This document shows positions 26,039 to 33,548 of a stretch of 64,000 bases of DNA, piece after piece (the stretch's first letter is position 1; each line of letters opens with the position of its first letter). The notes under the pieces are model-generated. The model was not told the DNA's origin. It saw only the letters and a program-made list of their open reading frames with translations, and ran no database searches. The stretch spans positions 1 to 64,000 of the forward strand of contig JACXUV010000024.1 in NCBI GenBank assembly GCA_014763715.1, given 5' to 3'. This DNA is from Rhodobacterales bacterium (GTDB taxonomy: Bacteria > Pseudomonadota > Alphaproteobacteria > Caulobacterales > Hyphomonadaceae). The translations under genes and the position numbers were made by a program.

Positions 26039-28708
26039 TTAGAACGAGTATTCGTACTGGATCCAGAAGGACCGCGGTTTACCGTTCCAGCCGTACTGCT
26101 TGTAATAAGCGCTGTCGTTCGGCCCGATCTCGCCACGCACCGCAGCGGTGTTGCGGTTGTAGCCGGTGCCGCCGGAGGCGCGCTCAAAATAATCCTCATC
26201 CAGCAGGTTCACGCCGCGGATCAGGAAGCGGTGCTGTTTCTTGTCGCCCAGGAAGTACTGAACGGAGCCGTTGAGGACGAAATAGTCACCAAAGTTCATG
26301 TCATCCATGACGCGATCACCGTTTTCGTCGACCATGCGGGCGAGGGTCGTGCCGGCATAGGCCCATTCCGGACCCTGCCAGCGCGGGTTCAGCGCGAACA
26401 CCCAACGATCTGTTGGCGTGTAGGTGATGAGGCCCGACAGGGTCCACTCCGGACGTTCAGAAGACTGACGGAATTCGGAGTTACCCGCATGACCGGGTAC
26501 AACAAAGTCAAGATTGGTCGTTGTGCCATCCAGACGCGCGGCAACGCCATAGACCGGGTTCGGTTCCAGCGATTCCATGTTGGTATAGCTGAAGTCCGCC
26601 TGCCATTTGTCGAAGTCGAAAGCGACGTCGACGGTGAAGCCTTCGATGTCCTGCTTGGCAATTGCGTTCACGGCAACGGTCTGGCCCGGATCCATCAGCT
26701 CGTTTGCCGCCGTGCGGCAGAATGAGTCCGGAGCGATGATGCTGGTGCGGTTTCTCTCAATCGCTGCCGTGTCGTTGTCGAGGTACGAGAAGAGCGGGTT
26801 GGCGACGTCGTTTGCATATTCAAGGCAGACGGCACCGACAGCGCGGCTCGAGAAGAGATTGTTGATCTCGGTTTTGAAGTAACCGACTTCGACGTTGTAC
26901 GTGCCGTCAAAGATATCCCCATCGATACCGGCGCCGAGGTTGAAGGCTTTCACATCCTGCGGCTCCAGGCCGGGGTTGATGTTGGCGCCTGCACCGAATG
27001 CACCGATCTCGTCGATTTTCGGAAGGCTGTAGGACGTGCCGCCCGAACCGCGTGCGTACAGGCCATGCCCGAAGTTCTGGCGCACACCGACTTTCCAGAT
27101 CGACTGGTCGCTGAAATTGTCGTTGAAGTCCTGACGGGCAGCGAACGAACCGCTGAAGCCATCCAGAACAGGCAGGGACAGGCGAAGGTCGCCATAGATG
27201 CCGGTGCTGGTCAGCGTCACATCCTGAACGCCGTAGGAGTCGTCGGAATTGTCCTTGTAGCTGGTGTTCTGAACACCGGCGACGATTTCAACATAGTCGT
27301 TCAGGGTATAGGTCGCGCGGGCGTTGAAGCCGTAGTCGACATAACCGGATTCGCGCTGGTCGGTCGTGCCGAAGCCCTTGACCAGACCGCCATCACCGAA
27401 GTTGGCCGTGGATTCCACCACATAGCCCATTGGTGCGCCGATTGGGAACGGGTTCTCCAGTGTACCGTATGGTTGGCCATAATAGGGGCTGTTCGGATCC
27501 TGGTTGATGTAGAAGGTGCTGCCACCATTCCAGGCGTCGTCAGATGCAGAGCCGGTGCTGCCGTACGGGTTGGTGACACAACCGGCCGGGAGGCCCGGGA
27601 TGCCTGCGGCAAAGGCTTCGAAGGCCGCTGCCGTCGTGAAGCCCGTGATGCCCTGGTCGGCGGCCATGGCCTGGATGTCTGCCGGCAGGTCCTGAAGGCG
27701 CGGGATTTGACAGATCTGGGCGTCGATCTCGTCGTTCTTCAGCTGCGGGTCCTGATAGTGCGCTTCCAGGTCAATCTTCAGCTTGTCATTGAAGCGGTGC
27801 TTGAAGCTCGCATTGTAGATCGGGAATTCCGTAAAGTTCGGTGCAAATACGGTCGTGTTCGGGAAGGAGTCCCGGAAGTCGACCGTGGCGTAGGACGCGC
27901 CGAGGCGCAGTTCCGTTTCCGGGCCAATCTGCCAGAGGTATTTCGCACCCAGGCTGTTGTAGCTATACGGGAACTCGTGACGGCCGCCGAGCGCAATGAT
28001 CGTGTCGCCATAGGCATCTGCACTGAACAGCTCGTGCGCGTCCGTCTCGTAGGAGCGGCCAAAGACCAGGATGGAGTGCTTGCCATCCTTGTCCAGCGGC
28101 AGGGACACGTTGCCGTAATATTCGCGGGTCTTGAACGAACCGGCATAGGCGCCGACTTCGCCTTTCAGCGTGCCGTCAGGCTCCTTGGTCTTGACGCTGA
28201 CAACGCCGAGGCCGCCATTGGAACCGAAGTAGAGGCTGTTGCCGCCGCGATAGACTTCGACGCTTTCGATCATGCGCGGATCGATGGCCGTTGCCGGCCA
28301 GAGGTCTTCCAGCGGTGAGGAACGGTCGAAATAGGGGACGCCATCCACCAGCAGCAGGGTGTCGCGATCGGTGCCGCCGTCGATGCGGATGGTGAATTCG
28401 CCTTCATCCGGCGAGTAGCCGACGTTTGCACCGCGGATCAGGCCCGAGGCAAGTTCGCCGAAATTGGTAAAGCCGCCGGTTTCGATCTCTTCGGAGCTGA
28501 TCAGCTGGACCTGCGTGCCGAACTCGGCAAAGTCGACAGCAATATCAGACGTCAGAGCATTGACGGCCTGGCCTTCGACGCGAATGGTTTCGAGCCGGCG
28601 CGTATCTTCCCCATCCGCATCCGGTTCAGCAATCGCAACCTGGATGGCGGTCGACGCCATCAGTGCGCTCAAGCAGAATTTTACACTGCTCTTCAGTTTC
28701 AGTTTCAT
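26039..28708 (-). CDS. TonB-dependent outer-membrane receptor (phosphorus-module)
   Basis: An 889-residue TonB-dependent receptor from the ATG at 28708 (an upstream ATG at 28723 adds METPA). I prefer 28708 because GGAGAC lies about nine bases before it. The signal MKLKLKSSVKFCLSALMAST ends near AIAEP. The plug contains LETIRVEGQAV, RIDGGTDRDTLLLVDGVP and ESVEVYRGGNSLYFGSNGG; the barrel ends FWIQYEYSF. It is divergent from a HAD phosphatase, with two RpiR-type palindromes between them, and followed by phoD. The inferred cargo is a phosphorylated or phosphonate compound too large for porins. Confidence 0.9.
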   Translation of the reverse strand: MKLKLKSSVKFCLSALMASTAIQVAIAEPDADGEDTRRLETIRVEGQAVNALTSDIAVDFAEFGTQVQLISSEEIETGGFTNFGELASGLIRGANVGYSPDEGEFTIRIDGGTDRDTLLLVDGVPYFDRSSPLEDLWPATAIDPRMIESVEVYRGGNSLYFGSNGGLGVVSVKTKEPDGTLKGEVGAYAGSFKTREYYGNVSLPLDKDGKHSILVFGRSYETDAHELFSADAYGDTIIALGGRHEFPYSYNSLGAKYLWQIGPETELRLGASYATVDFRDSFPNTTVFAPNFTEFPIYNASFKHRFNDKLKIDLEAHYQDPQLKNDEIDAQICQIPRLQDLPADIQAMAADQGITGFTTAAAFEAFAAGIPGLPAGCVTNPYGSTGSASDDAWNGGSTFYINQDPNSPYYGQPYGTLENPFPIGAPMGYVVESTANFGDGGLVKGFGTTDQRESGYVDYGFNARATYTLNDYVEIVAGVQNTSYKDNSDDSYGVQDVTLTSTGIYGDLRLSLPVLDGFSGSFAARQDFNDNFSDQSIWKVGVRQNFGHGLYARGSGGTSYSLPKIDEIGAFGAGANINPGLEPQDVKAFNLGAGIDGDIFDGTYNVEVGYFKTEINNLFSSRAVGAVCLEYANDVANPLFSYLDNDTAAIERNRTSIIAPDSFCRTAANELMDPGQTVAVNAIAKQDIEGFTVDVAFDFDKWQADFSYTNMESLEPNPVYGVAARLDGTTTNLDFVVPGHAGNSEFRQSSERPEWTLSGLITYTPTDRWVFALNPRWQGPEWAYAGTTLARMVDENGDRVMDDMNFGDYFVLNGSVQYFLGDKKQHRFLIRGVNLLDEDYFERASGGTGYNRNTAAVRGEIGPNDSAYYKQYGWNGKPRSFWIQYEYSF

Positions 28709-28830
28709 GGCTGGTGTCTCCATATAACCCCATCACCCGCCGGACATCGACGAGCCGGGCGCGGACGGCCGGGTGGGCCGTACTCGCCACGCCGCCGATC
28801 TAGACAGCCATCGCAACACTTATGTGAAGT

Positions 28831-28845
28831 TTGAATAAAATTCAG
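28831..28845. promoter_or_regulatory. RpiR-type operator candidate 1 (TonB receptor / HAD)
   Basis: TTGAATAAAATTCAG is a 15-bp near-palindrome (TTGAA-N5-TTCAG). It matches two other sites in this module (28879 and 30630) under the pattern TTGAR-N5-YTCAR with an A-rich centre. It lies 123 bp upstream of the TonB receptor start. RpiR-family HexR recognises a site of the same size and layout. The binder is inferred to be the RpiR protein at 29696-30598. Confidence 0.55.
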
Positions 28846-28878
28846 ATGAATAGTATTTACATCTGAGTTGGATTGTAA

Positions 28879-28893
28879 TTGAGGAAAACTCAA
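28879..28893. promoter_or_regulatory. RpiR-type operator candidate 2 (TonB receptor / HAD)
   Basis: TTGAGGAAAACTCAA is a perfect palindrome (TTGAG-N5-CTCAA), 30 bp before the HAD start and 34 bp from candidate site 1. Two sites about 48 bp centre to centre could allow cooperative binding or serve each divergent promoter. Confidence 0.6.
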
Positions 28894-28922
28894 AATACGG
28901 AATGAGTTCTGGAGAGTGATGC

Positions 28923-29699
28923 ATGGCGCATGGCCTGATGCCCGCCTCTTCGGCCGAGATTGCGCATGTTGCGCAGGCGGCCAGGGGGTTCCTTATAGAC
29001 TGGGATGGTTGCTGCGCCATCGACAATCAGCCGACGGTATCCGCAGTCGCTTTCCTGCGCGCTCATCAGGAGCGGGCGGCGATTGTGTCGAACAATTCCT
29101 CCAATACGGTCGATGACTTTCTTGAGATTCTCACGAAGGCGGGCGTGTCTATGCGGCGGGAGCAGATCGTTCTGGCTGGTGTGGAGGCAATCGACCGGGC
29201 GGCTATGGCCGGGCCGGCCGACGTCATGATTCTGGCCGATCCACGCATGCGCGCCGTCGCGCGGAATTTGGGTGTGCGGCTCAATCGTGATGAGGCGGAG
29301 ATCGTGGTTCTCCTGCGTGATACGCGGTTCAGTTACAGCCGGCTGGAGCGTGCCGCGAACGCGCTGCGCAAGGGGGCTCGCCTGATTGTCGCCAATCCGG
29401 ATCTTACGCATCCCGGCGCAGAAGGGCGCGTCAAGCCGGAGACGGGGGCGCTTCTGGCGGCCCTCGGCGCCTGCGTGAATCTGGATACCGTCGAGATGGA
29501 AATCATCGGCAAGCCGAAGCCGGGGCTTTATCTGAAAGCGTGCCGGGCGTTGGGGCTGGGACTGGAAGACGTGGTCATGCTGGGCGACAATCCGGCAACG
29601 GACCTTGCCGGCGCAGAGGCGCTTGGCATGCGGGCGCTGCTGACGCGGGCAGATGAGCCAGGCGTGTTCGAGGCGCTCCTGCAGGAAACCGGGTTCTAG
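28923..29699 (+). CDS. HAD-IIA family phosphatase (NagD-like)
   Basis: A 258-residue cytoplasmic HAD hydrolase. FLIDWDGCCAIDNQPT near residue 24 is motif I (DxD); AAIVSNNSSNT is motif II; GKPKPGLYLKACRALGL gives the Lys; DVVMLGDNPATDLAGAEALGM is motif IV. The cap type and length fit the NagD/4-nitrophenylphosphatase group, which removes phosphate from small phosphoesters. A GGAGAG ribosome site precedes the ATG at 28923. It overlaps the RpiR gene by 4 bp tail to tail and starts beside two RpiR-type palindromes. It may dephosphorylate the imported compound; phosphonoacetaldehyde hydrolase is a less likely alternative. Confidence 0.85.
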   Translation: MAHGLMPASSAEIAHVAQAARGFLIDWDGCCAIDNQPTVSAVAFLRAHQERAAIVSNNSSNTVDDFLEILTKAGVSMRREQIVLAGVEAIDRAAMAGPADVMILADPRMRAVARNLGVRLNRDEAEIVVLLRDTRFSYSRLERAANALRKGARLIVANPDLTHPGAEGRVKPETGALLAALGACVNLDTVEMEIIGKPKPGLYLKACRALGLGLEDVVMLGDNPATDLAGAEALGMRALLTRADEPGVFEALLQETGF

Positions 29700-30598
29700 A
29701 ACCGCTTCAGGGACAAAACATCAAATGTTTTCCGTAGAGTATCGGTCGCGCGGTCATAATCGGCGAGGGCGAGTGCGGCGATCAGCGCGTCGAGCACGCA
29801 GAGCTGTGCGATCCGGCTGGTCATGGCCTCGGTCCGGAATTTGGTCTCGCGTGCCATGGTGAACAGCTTCACGTCTGCATAGGCCTGCAGGGGGGAACTG
29901 GAGAAGTTTGTGACGATGATGGTCTTCGCGCCGGCTTCCTTGGCGAGGCGTGTGGCCGCCAGCGTCTCATGGGTGGAGCCGGAGTGCGAGATGGTGAGCA
30001 CGGCGACATTCGGGCCGGTGCGCGAGGCGCTGATCGCCTGAATGTGGCTGTCCACCACGACCCGTGCGTCAATCCCGATCCTCAGCATGCGGTATTGCGC
30101 ATCTTCGGCAATCGGGGCGGACGAACCGATGCCGTAAATTTCCACCCGGTCTGCCTCGCGGATCAGCCGTACCGCTTCGTCAACCGCATCGGCATCCAGA
30201 ATCGACAGCGTGTCGCGCAGCGCCTGAATGCCCGCATGGAACGTCTTCCGGCAGACGGTCGGCGTCGTGTCCGTAGGGCGCAAATCTTCGTGGATGAACT
30301 GAACCGGCTGGACCACTTCCTGCGCAAGGCTGAGTTTCAGCTGCTGGAAGCCTGACAGGTCCAGCTGGCGGCAGAGATTGATCACGCTGCCATCGCTTGC
30401 GCCGGTCGCCTCCGCCAGTTCCGTCACAGACATGCCGACCACCTGACGGGGATTTTCCAGGATAAAGTCCGCAATGGAGCGCGTGCTGGGCCCAAGGGAG
30501 GGGTGACGCACGCGGATGCGTGTCATCACATTGTCCACGATCGGCGTGTCCGCTCGTTTCTTGCTTGCGGTTTTGCGCTTCGGCTTGCTCTCGGACAT
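29696..30598 (-). CDS. MurR/RpiR family transcriptional regulator
   Basis: A 300-residue regulator with an N-terminal helix-turn-helix (about 25-100: SIADFILENP, SVTELAEATGASDGSVINLCRQL) and a C-terminal SIS sugar-phosphate-binding domain (about 140-280: VEIYGIGSSAPIAEDAQYR, VAVLTISHSGSTHETLAAT). RpiR proteins sense phosphosugars or related phosphates. The start at 30598 has GGGAG upstream. It is divergent from phnD, and a palindrome TTGAATTAAACTCAA lies 31 bp before its start, so autoregulation is likely. The same motif occurs twice before the TonB receptor and HAD genes, which suggests that it controls the whole module. Confidence 0.92.
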   Translation of the reverse strand: MSESKPKRKTASKKRADTPIVDNVMTRIRVRHPSLGPSTRSIADFILENPRQVVGMSVTELAEATGASDGSVINLCRQLDLSGFQQLKLSLAQEVVQPVQFIHEDLRPTDTTPTVCRKTFHAGIQALRDTLSILDADAVDEAVRLIREADRVEIYGIGSSAPIAEDAQYRMLRIGIDARVVVDSHIQAISASRTGPNVAVLTISHSGSTHETLAATRLAKEAGAKTIIVTNFSSSPLQAYADVKLFTMARETKFRTEAMTSRIAQLCVLDALIAALALADYDRATDTLRKTFDVLSLKRF

Positions 30599-30629
30599 TT
30601 ATTGCTCCCTGAGGTTCATATCTCAGTAA

Positions 30630-30644
30630 TTGAATTAAACTCAA
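30630..30644. promoter_or_regulatory. RpiR-type operator candidate 3 (rpiR / phnD)
   Basis: TTGAATTAAACTCAA matches the TTGAR-N5-YTCAR pattern of the sites at 28831 and 28879. It sits between the divergent rpiR and phnD genes, 31 bp before rpiR and 121 bp before phnD. Confidence 0.58.
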
Positions 30645-30765
30645 TAAACGTCAAGAATACTCCACTTTCGTTACACCAGTGTCACAAGCTGCTGCTATCG
30701 ACCCCTTCAGTGAATTGTTGCGGCGCAAAACGTGTGCGCTGTCGGGTGGTGAAGAGGGCTCTGAC

Positions 30766-31686
30766 ATGCGTCTGGTGATGCTTCTGACGGTCCTGATCGG
30801 GCTTTGCACGTTTGGCTTTCCTGCCCATGCCCAGCGGACCGGCACGGCCGCCAGCCCCCTCCGTGTGCTGCTGATCCCGGCCGATGGTGGTACGGAAGAC
30901 GGCACACGGGCAGATTTCCTTCCCTTGTTCAATGCGATTACGCGCACCAGCGGCATCCATTTCGATGTGCAGACAGGCCAAAGTTATTCGGCGGTGATCG
31001 AGGGCATGTGCGCCGGTCAGGCAGAGATCGCCTGGCTTGGCCCGGTCTCCTATGTGGAGGCCCACAAGCGCGGCTGCGCAGACCTTCTGGCCGTTGAGGA
31101 ACGTGATGGCGGCTCCACTTACTATGCCGGAATCTTCGTCTCGGCGGATTCCGGCATCCAGACCCCGCAGGACCTGGCCGGAAAATCCATTGCGCTCGGC
31201 TCCCAGCATTCGGCGAGCAGTTTCTCCTATCCGCTGGCCATATTGGTCCAGGCCGGGGTGGACCCGTTGCGGGACCTCTCTGCAATCCGCATCACCGGCA
31301 GTCATGCCAATAGCCTGCTCGCCTTGCAGAATGGACTGGTCGATGCGGCGGGGGCTTCTTTCATCTCGTTTGAGCGCGCGGTGAACCAGGGCGGCCTGAA
31401 TGCAGCGGATTTCCGCCTCCTTATGAAGTCGGACCCGATCCCGAACCCGCCCATCGCCATGCATCCCGGCCTGCCGGATGCCGTGAAAGCCTCGCTGAAG
31501 TCATCGCTGGCCAAGGTGCATGAAACGCCGGGCATCCGTCCGGAGTCGATCCGCGGTTATGGCGGCAAACAGGTGGACCGTTACAACACAGAGACGTCTG
31601 ACGCCCTGTTCGAGGCGATGGCGGGCACAATCGGCTTTATCGACACCGATTATCAGGCCGCAATCCTTCAGAAGTCCGGTTCCTGA
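30766..31686 (+). CDS. phnD: Phosphonate/phosphite-type ABC transporter, substrate-binding protein
   Basis: A 306-residue periplasmic binding protein of the PhnD family. MRLVMLLTVLIGLCTFG-FPAHAQ is the signal peptide; RVLLIPADGGTEDGTRADFLPLF, CAGQAEIAWLGPVSYVEA, KSIALGSQHSASSFSYPLA and VDAAGASFISFERA are the family blocks. The open frame extends to 30679, but the ATG at 30766 starts the signal peptide and has GAAGAGGG upstream. It binds phosphonates, phosphite or small phosphate esters for the PhnCE importer encoded next. The exact ligand cannot be deduced. No C-P lyase, phnX or ptxD gene is in the window. Confidence 0.9.
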   Translation: MRLVMLLTVLIGLCTFGFPAHAQRTGTAASPLRVLLIPADGGTEDGTRADFLPLFNAITRTSGIHFDVQTGQSYSAVIEGMCAGQAEIAWLGPVSYVEAHKRGCADLLAVEERDGGSTYYAGIFVSADSGIQTPQDLAGKSIALGSQHSASSFSYPLAILVQAGVDPLRDLSAIRITGSHANSLLALQNGLVDAAGASFISFERAVNQGGLNAADFRLLMKSDPIPNPPIAMHPGLPDAVKASLKSSLAKVHETPGIRPESIRGYGGKQVDRYNTETSDALFEAMAGTIGFIDTDYQAAILQKSGS

Positions 31687-31705
31687 CCTGGCGGGAGTCG
31701 TCTGA

Positions 31706-32509
31706 ATGACTGGTATGCAAGCAGAAAGAGTGGCCAGCGGTCCTGTATTGACGGTGGCGGACGCCCGGAAGACCTATCCGGACGGGCCGGCCGTTCTGGA
31801 GGGTGTCTCTCTGGCCATTGAGCCGGGCAGTTTCTGTGTCCTGCTGGGCGCCTCAGGCTCCGGCAAGACGACGCTGTTGCGGTCGATTATCGGCCTCGTG
31901 CCGCTGGATGCGGGCGCGATTGACGTAAGCGGAACGCGCCTGACCCCGAAAACGCTGCGCAGTTTGCGCCGGCAGATCGGTATGGTGCATCAGGATTTCG
32001 GCCTCTCGGCACGCCTGACGGCAGCGCAGAACGTCATGGCAGGCACGGCGCCCGGCCTGCCCATGTGGCGGTTGCTGTTTCAGGCCTATCCGAAGCCGGT
32101 GCAGGAGAAAGCCTGTGCCTTGCTCGCGCGTGTCGGGCTTGAGGCTGGGCATGTGAACCGCCCCGCCAGCGGCCTCTCCGGCGGACAGAAGCAGCGCGTC
32201 GGCATTGCCCGTGCCCTGATCAATGATCCGAAGCTGATCCTCGCGGACGAGCCTGTCGCCAGCCTCGACCCCCAGACGGCACAGGACGTGATGGGCCTCC
32301 TGCGCCAGACCGCGAAGGAACAGGGCGCCGCCGTGCTGTGTTCGCTGCACCAGATCAATCTGTCGCGCGCCTTTGCGGACCGGATCATCGGCCTGCGCGA
32401 AGGGCGGATTGTGTTCGACGGCCCGCCCGGCCAGCTCAGCCAGGACATGCTCGCCCGTATCTTCGGCACAGGCCGCGAGACCTTTGCGCCTGCCATGGCG
32501 GTGGCCTGA
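31706..32509 (+). CDS. phnC: Phosphonate-type ABC transporter, ATP-binding protein
   Basis: A 267-residue ABC ATPase. LLGASGSGKTTLLRSI is Walker A, MVHQDFGLS holds the Q-loop, ASGLSGGQKQRVGIARAL is the signature, and PKLILADEPVASLDP is Walker B with the catalytic Glu; SLHQI contains the switch His. It follows phnD by 19 bp and is separated from phnE by one base (TGAC-ATG), so all three form an operon. It energises import through PhnE. Confidence 0.93.
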   Translation: MTGMQAERVASGPVLTVADARKTYPDGPAVLEGVSLAIEPGSFCVLLGASGSGKTTLLRSIIGLVPLDAGAIDVSGTRLTPKTLRSLRRQIGMVHQDFGLSARLTAAQNVMAGTAPGLPMWRLLFQAYPKPVQEKACALLARVGLEAGHVNRPASGLSGGQKQRVGIARALINDPKLILADEPVASLDPQTAQDVMGLLRQTAKEQGAAVLCSLHQINLSRAFADRIIGLREGRIVFDGPPGQLSQDMLARIFGTGRETFAPAMAVA

Positions 32510-32510
32510 C

Positions 32511-33542
32511 ATGTCGGATGCAGGCAGCCTCAGCCCCTCGGGCCAGAACACGAGCCCTGCACGCTGGCAGGTGAAGCCGGCCTTCGACTGGAAGACCGTC
32601 CTGATGGTCGCGGCAGCGTTCGTGCTGCTCTCCGTCTCCGCGCAGCGGATGGAGCTGCATCGCCTGTCCAGCCAGCTGGGGGAATTCCTGCAGGCGAGCG
32701 TGGGCCTGAAGGAGTCCTCCCAGATCGGCCGCGGCATCGGCAGCGTGACGCAGCAGATGTACCCCATCGCGATTGCCGAGCGCACGCCGGTTTCCCTGAT
32801 CGACGATTTCGACCCGGCGCACCTGCCGCTGTTTTCGCACCTCGAAACCGAACAGGTGGAGGAGTCCGCGCTGGACCCTGCCACCATGCAGATGACCACG
32901 AAGACGGTGAAGAAGACCTTCCTGGTGGAGCCTGCCGGTTATCTCCTCTATACGCTCGGCAAGATGCTGGAGACGGTGGAGATGGCCATCTGGGCCAGCC
33001 TGTTCGCCGTGCTGATGAGCCTGCCGCTGTCCTGGGTTGCGGCGCGGAACTTCACGCCGCATCCCGTGCTCTACGGACTGGCGCGCAGCTTCATTTCCTT
33101 CCTGCGGGCGGTGCCGGAGCTGATCAGCGCGCTGTTCCTTGTGCTCGCTTTCGGCTTCGGGGCGATTGCGGGCATTCTCGCGCTGGCGCTGCACAGCGTG
33201 GGCTTCCTCGCCAAGTTCTTTGCGGAAGAAATCGAGGCGGCCGACAAGGTGCCCCAGGATGCCATACGCGCCACCGGGGCGGGCGATCTTGCCGTTCTGC
33301 GCCTCGCCGTGCTGCCGCAGGTCCTGCCCAGCTATACCGCGCTGACCTTCTACATTCTCGACCGCAATATCCGCATGGGAACGGTGATCGGTCTCGTCGG
33401 TGCGGGCGGGATCGGGCAGGAGCTGAAAGGCCGTTACGACATGTTCCAGTATGACCATGTGGCGACGATCCTCCTGATCATCTTCCTTTCCGTGCTGGCG
33501 CTGGATGCGCTGGCGGCGAAGATCCGGCGGAAACTGATCTAG
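32511..33542 (+). CDS. phnE: Phosphonate-type ABC transporter, permease
   Basis: A 343-residue permease of the PhnE type. The start ATG at 32511 follows the phnC stop by one base; the longer open frame to 32373 overlaps phnC and is rejected. A first TM near residue 25-40 is followed by a long external loop of about 100 residues, then five TMs. AIRATGAGDLAVLRLAVLPQ is the cytoplasmic EAA-type loop that docks with the ATPase, and TVIGLVGAGGIGQELKGRYD is the PhnE C-terminal signature. It ends 6 bp from the convergent histidine-kinase gene. Confidence 0.92.
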   Translation: MSDAGSLSPSGQNTSPARWQVKPAFDWKTVLMVAAAFVLLSVSAQRMELHRLSSQLGEFLQASVGLKESSQIGRGIGSVTQQMYPIAIAERTPVSLIDDFDPAHLPLFSHLETEQVEESALDPATMQMTTKTVKKTFLVEPAGYLLYTLGKMLETVEMAIWASLFAVLMSLPLSWVAARNFTPHPVLYGLARSFISFLRAVPELISALFLVLAFGFGAIAGILALALHSVGFLAKFFAEEIEAADKVPQDAIRATGAGDLAVLRLAVLPQVLPSYTALTFYILDRNIRMGTVIGLVGAGGIGQELKGRYDMFQYDHVATILLIIFLSVLALDALAAKIRRKLI

Positions 33543-33548
33543 GCGGCG

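Noticed and set aside
27065-28318. 417-codon plus-strand frame
   Set aside because: Lies wholly antisense to the TonB receptor, with Val/Gly/Arg-rich shadow composition.
28923-29699. HAD gene as phosphonoacetaldehyde hydrolase (PhnX)
   Set aside because: The motifs and length fit the NagD-type HAD-IIA group better, and no 2-AEP transaminase is nearby.
30669-30686. Possible Pho box before phnD (CGTTACA-CCAG-TGTCACA)
   Set aside because: The spacing is right, but the first half matches CTGTCAT poorly; too degenerate to report as a site.
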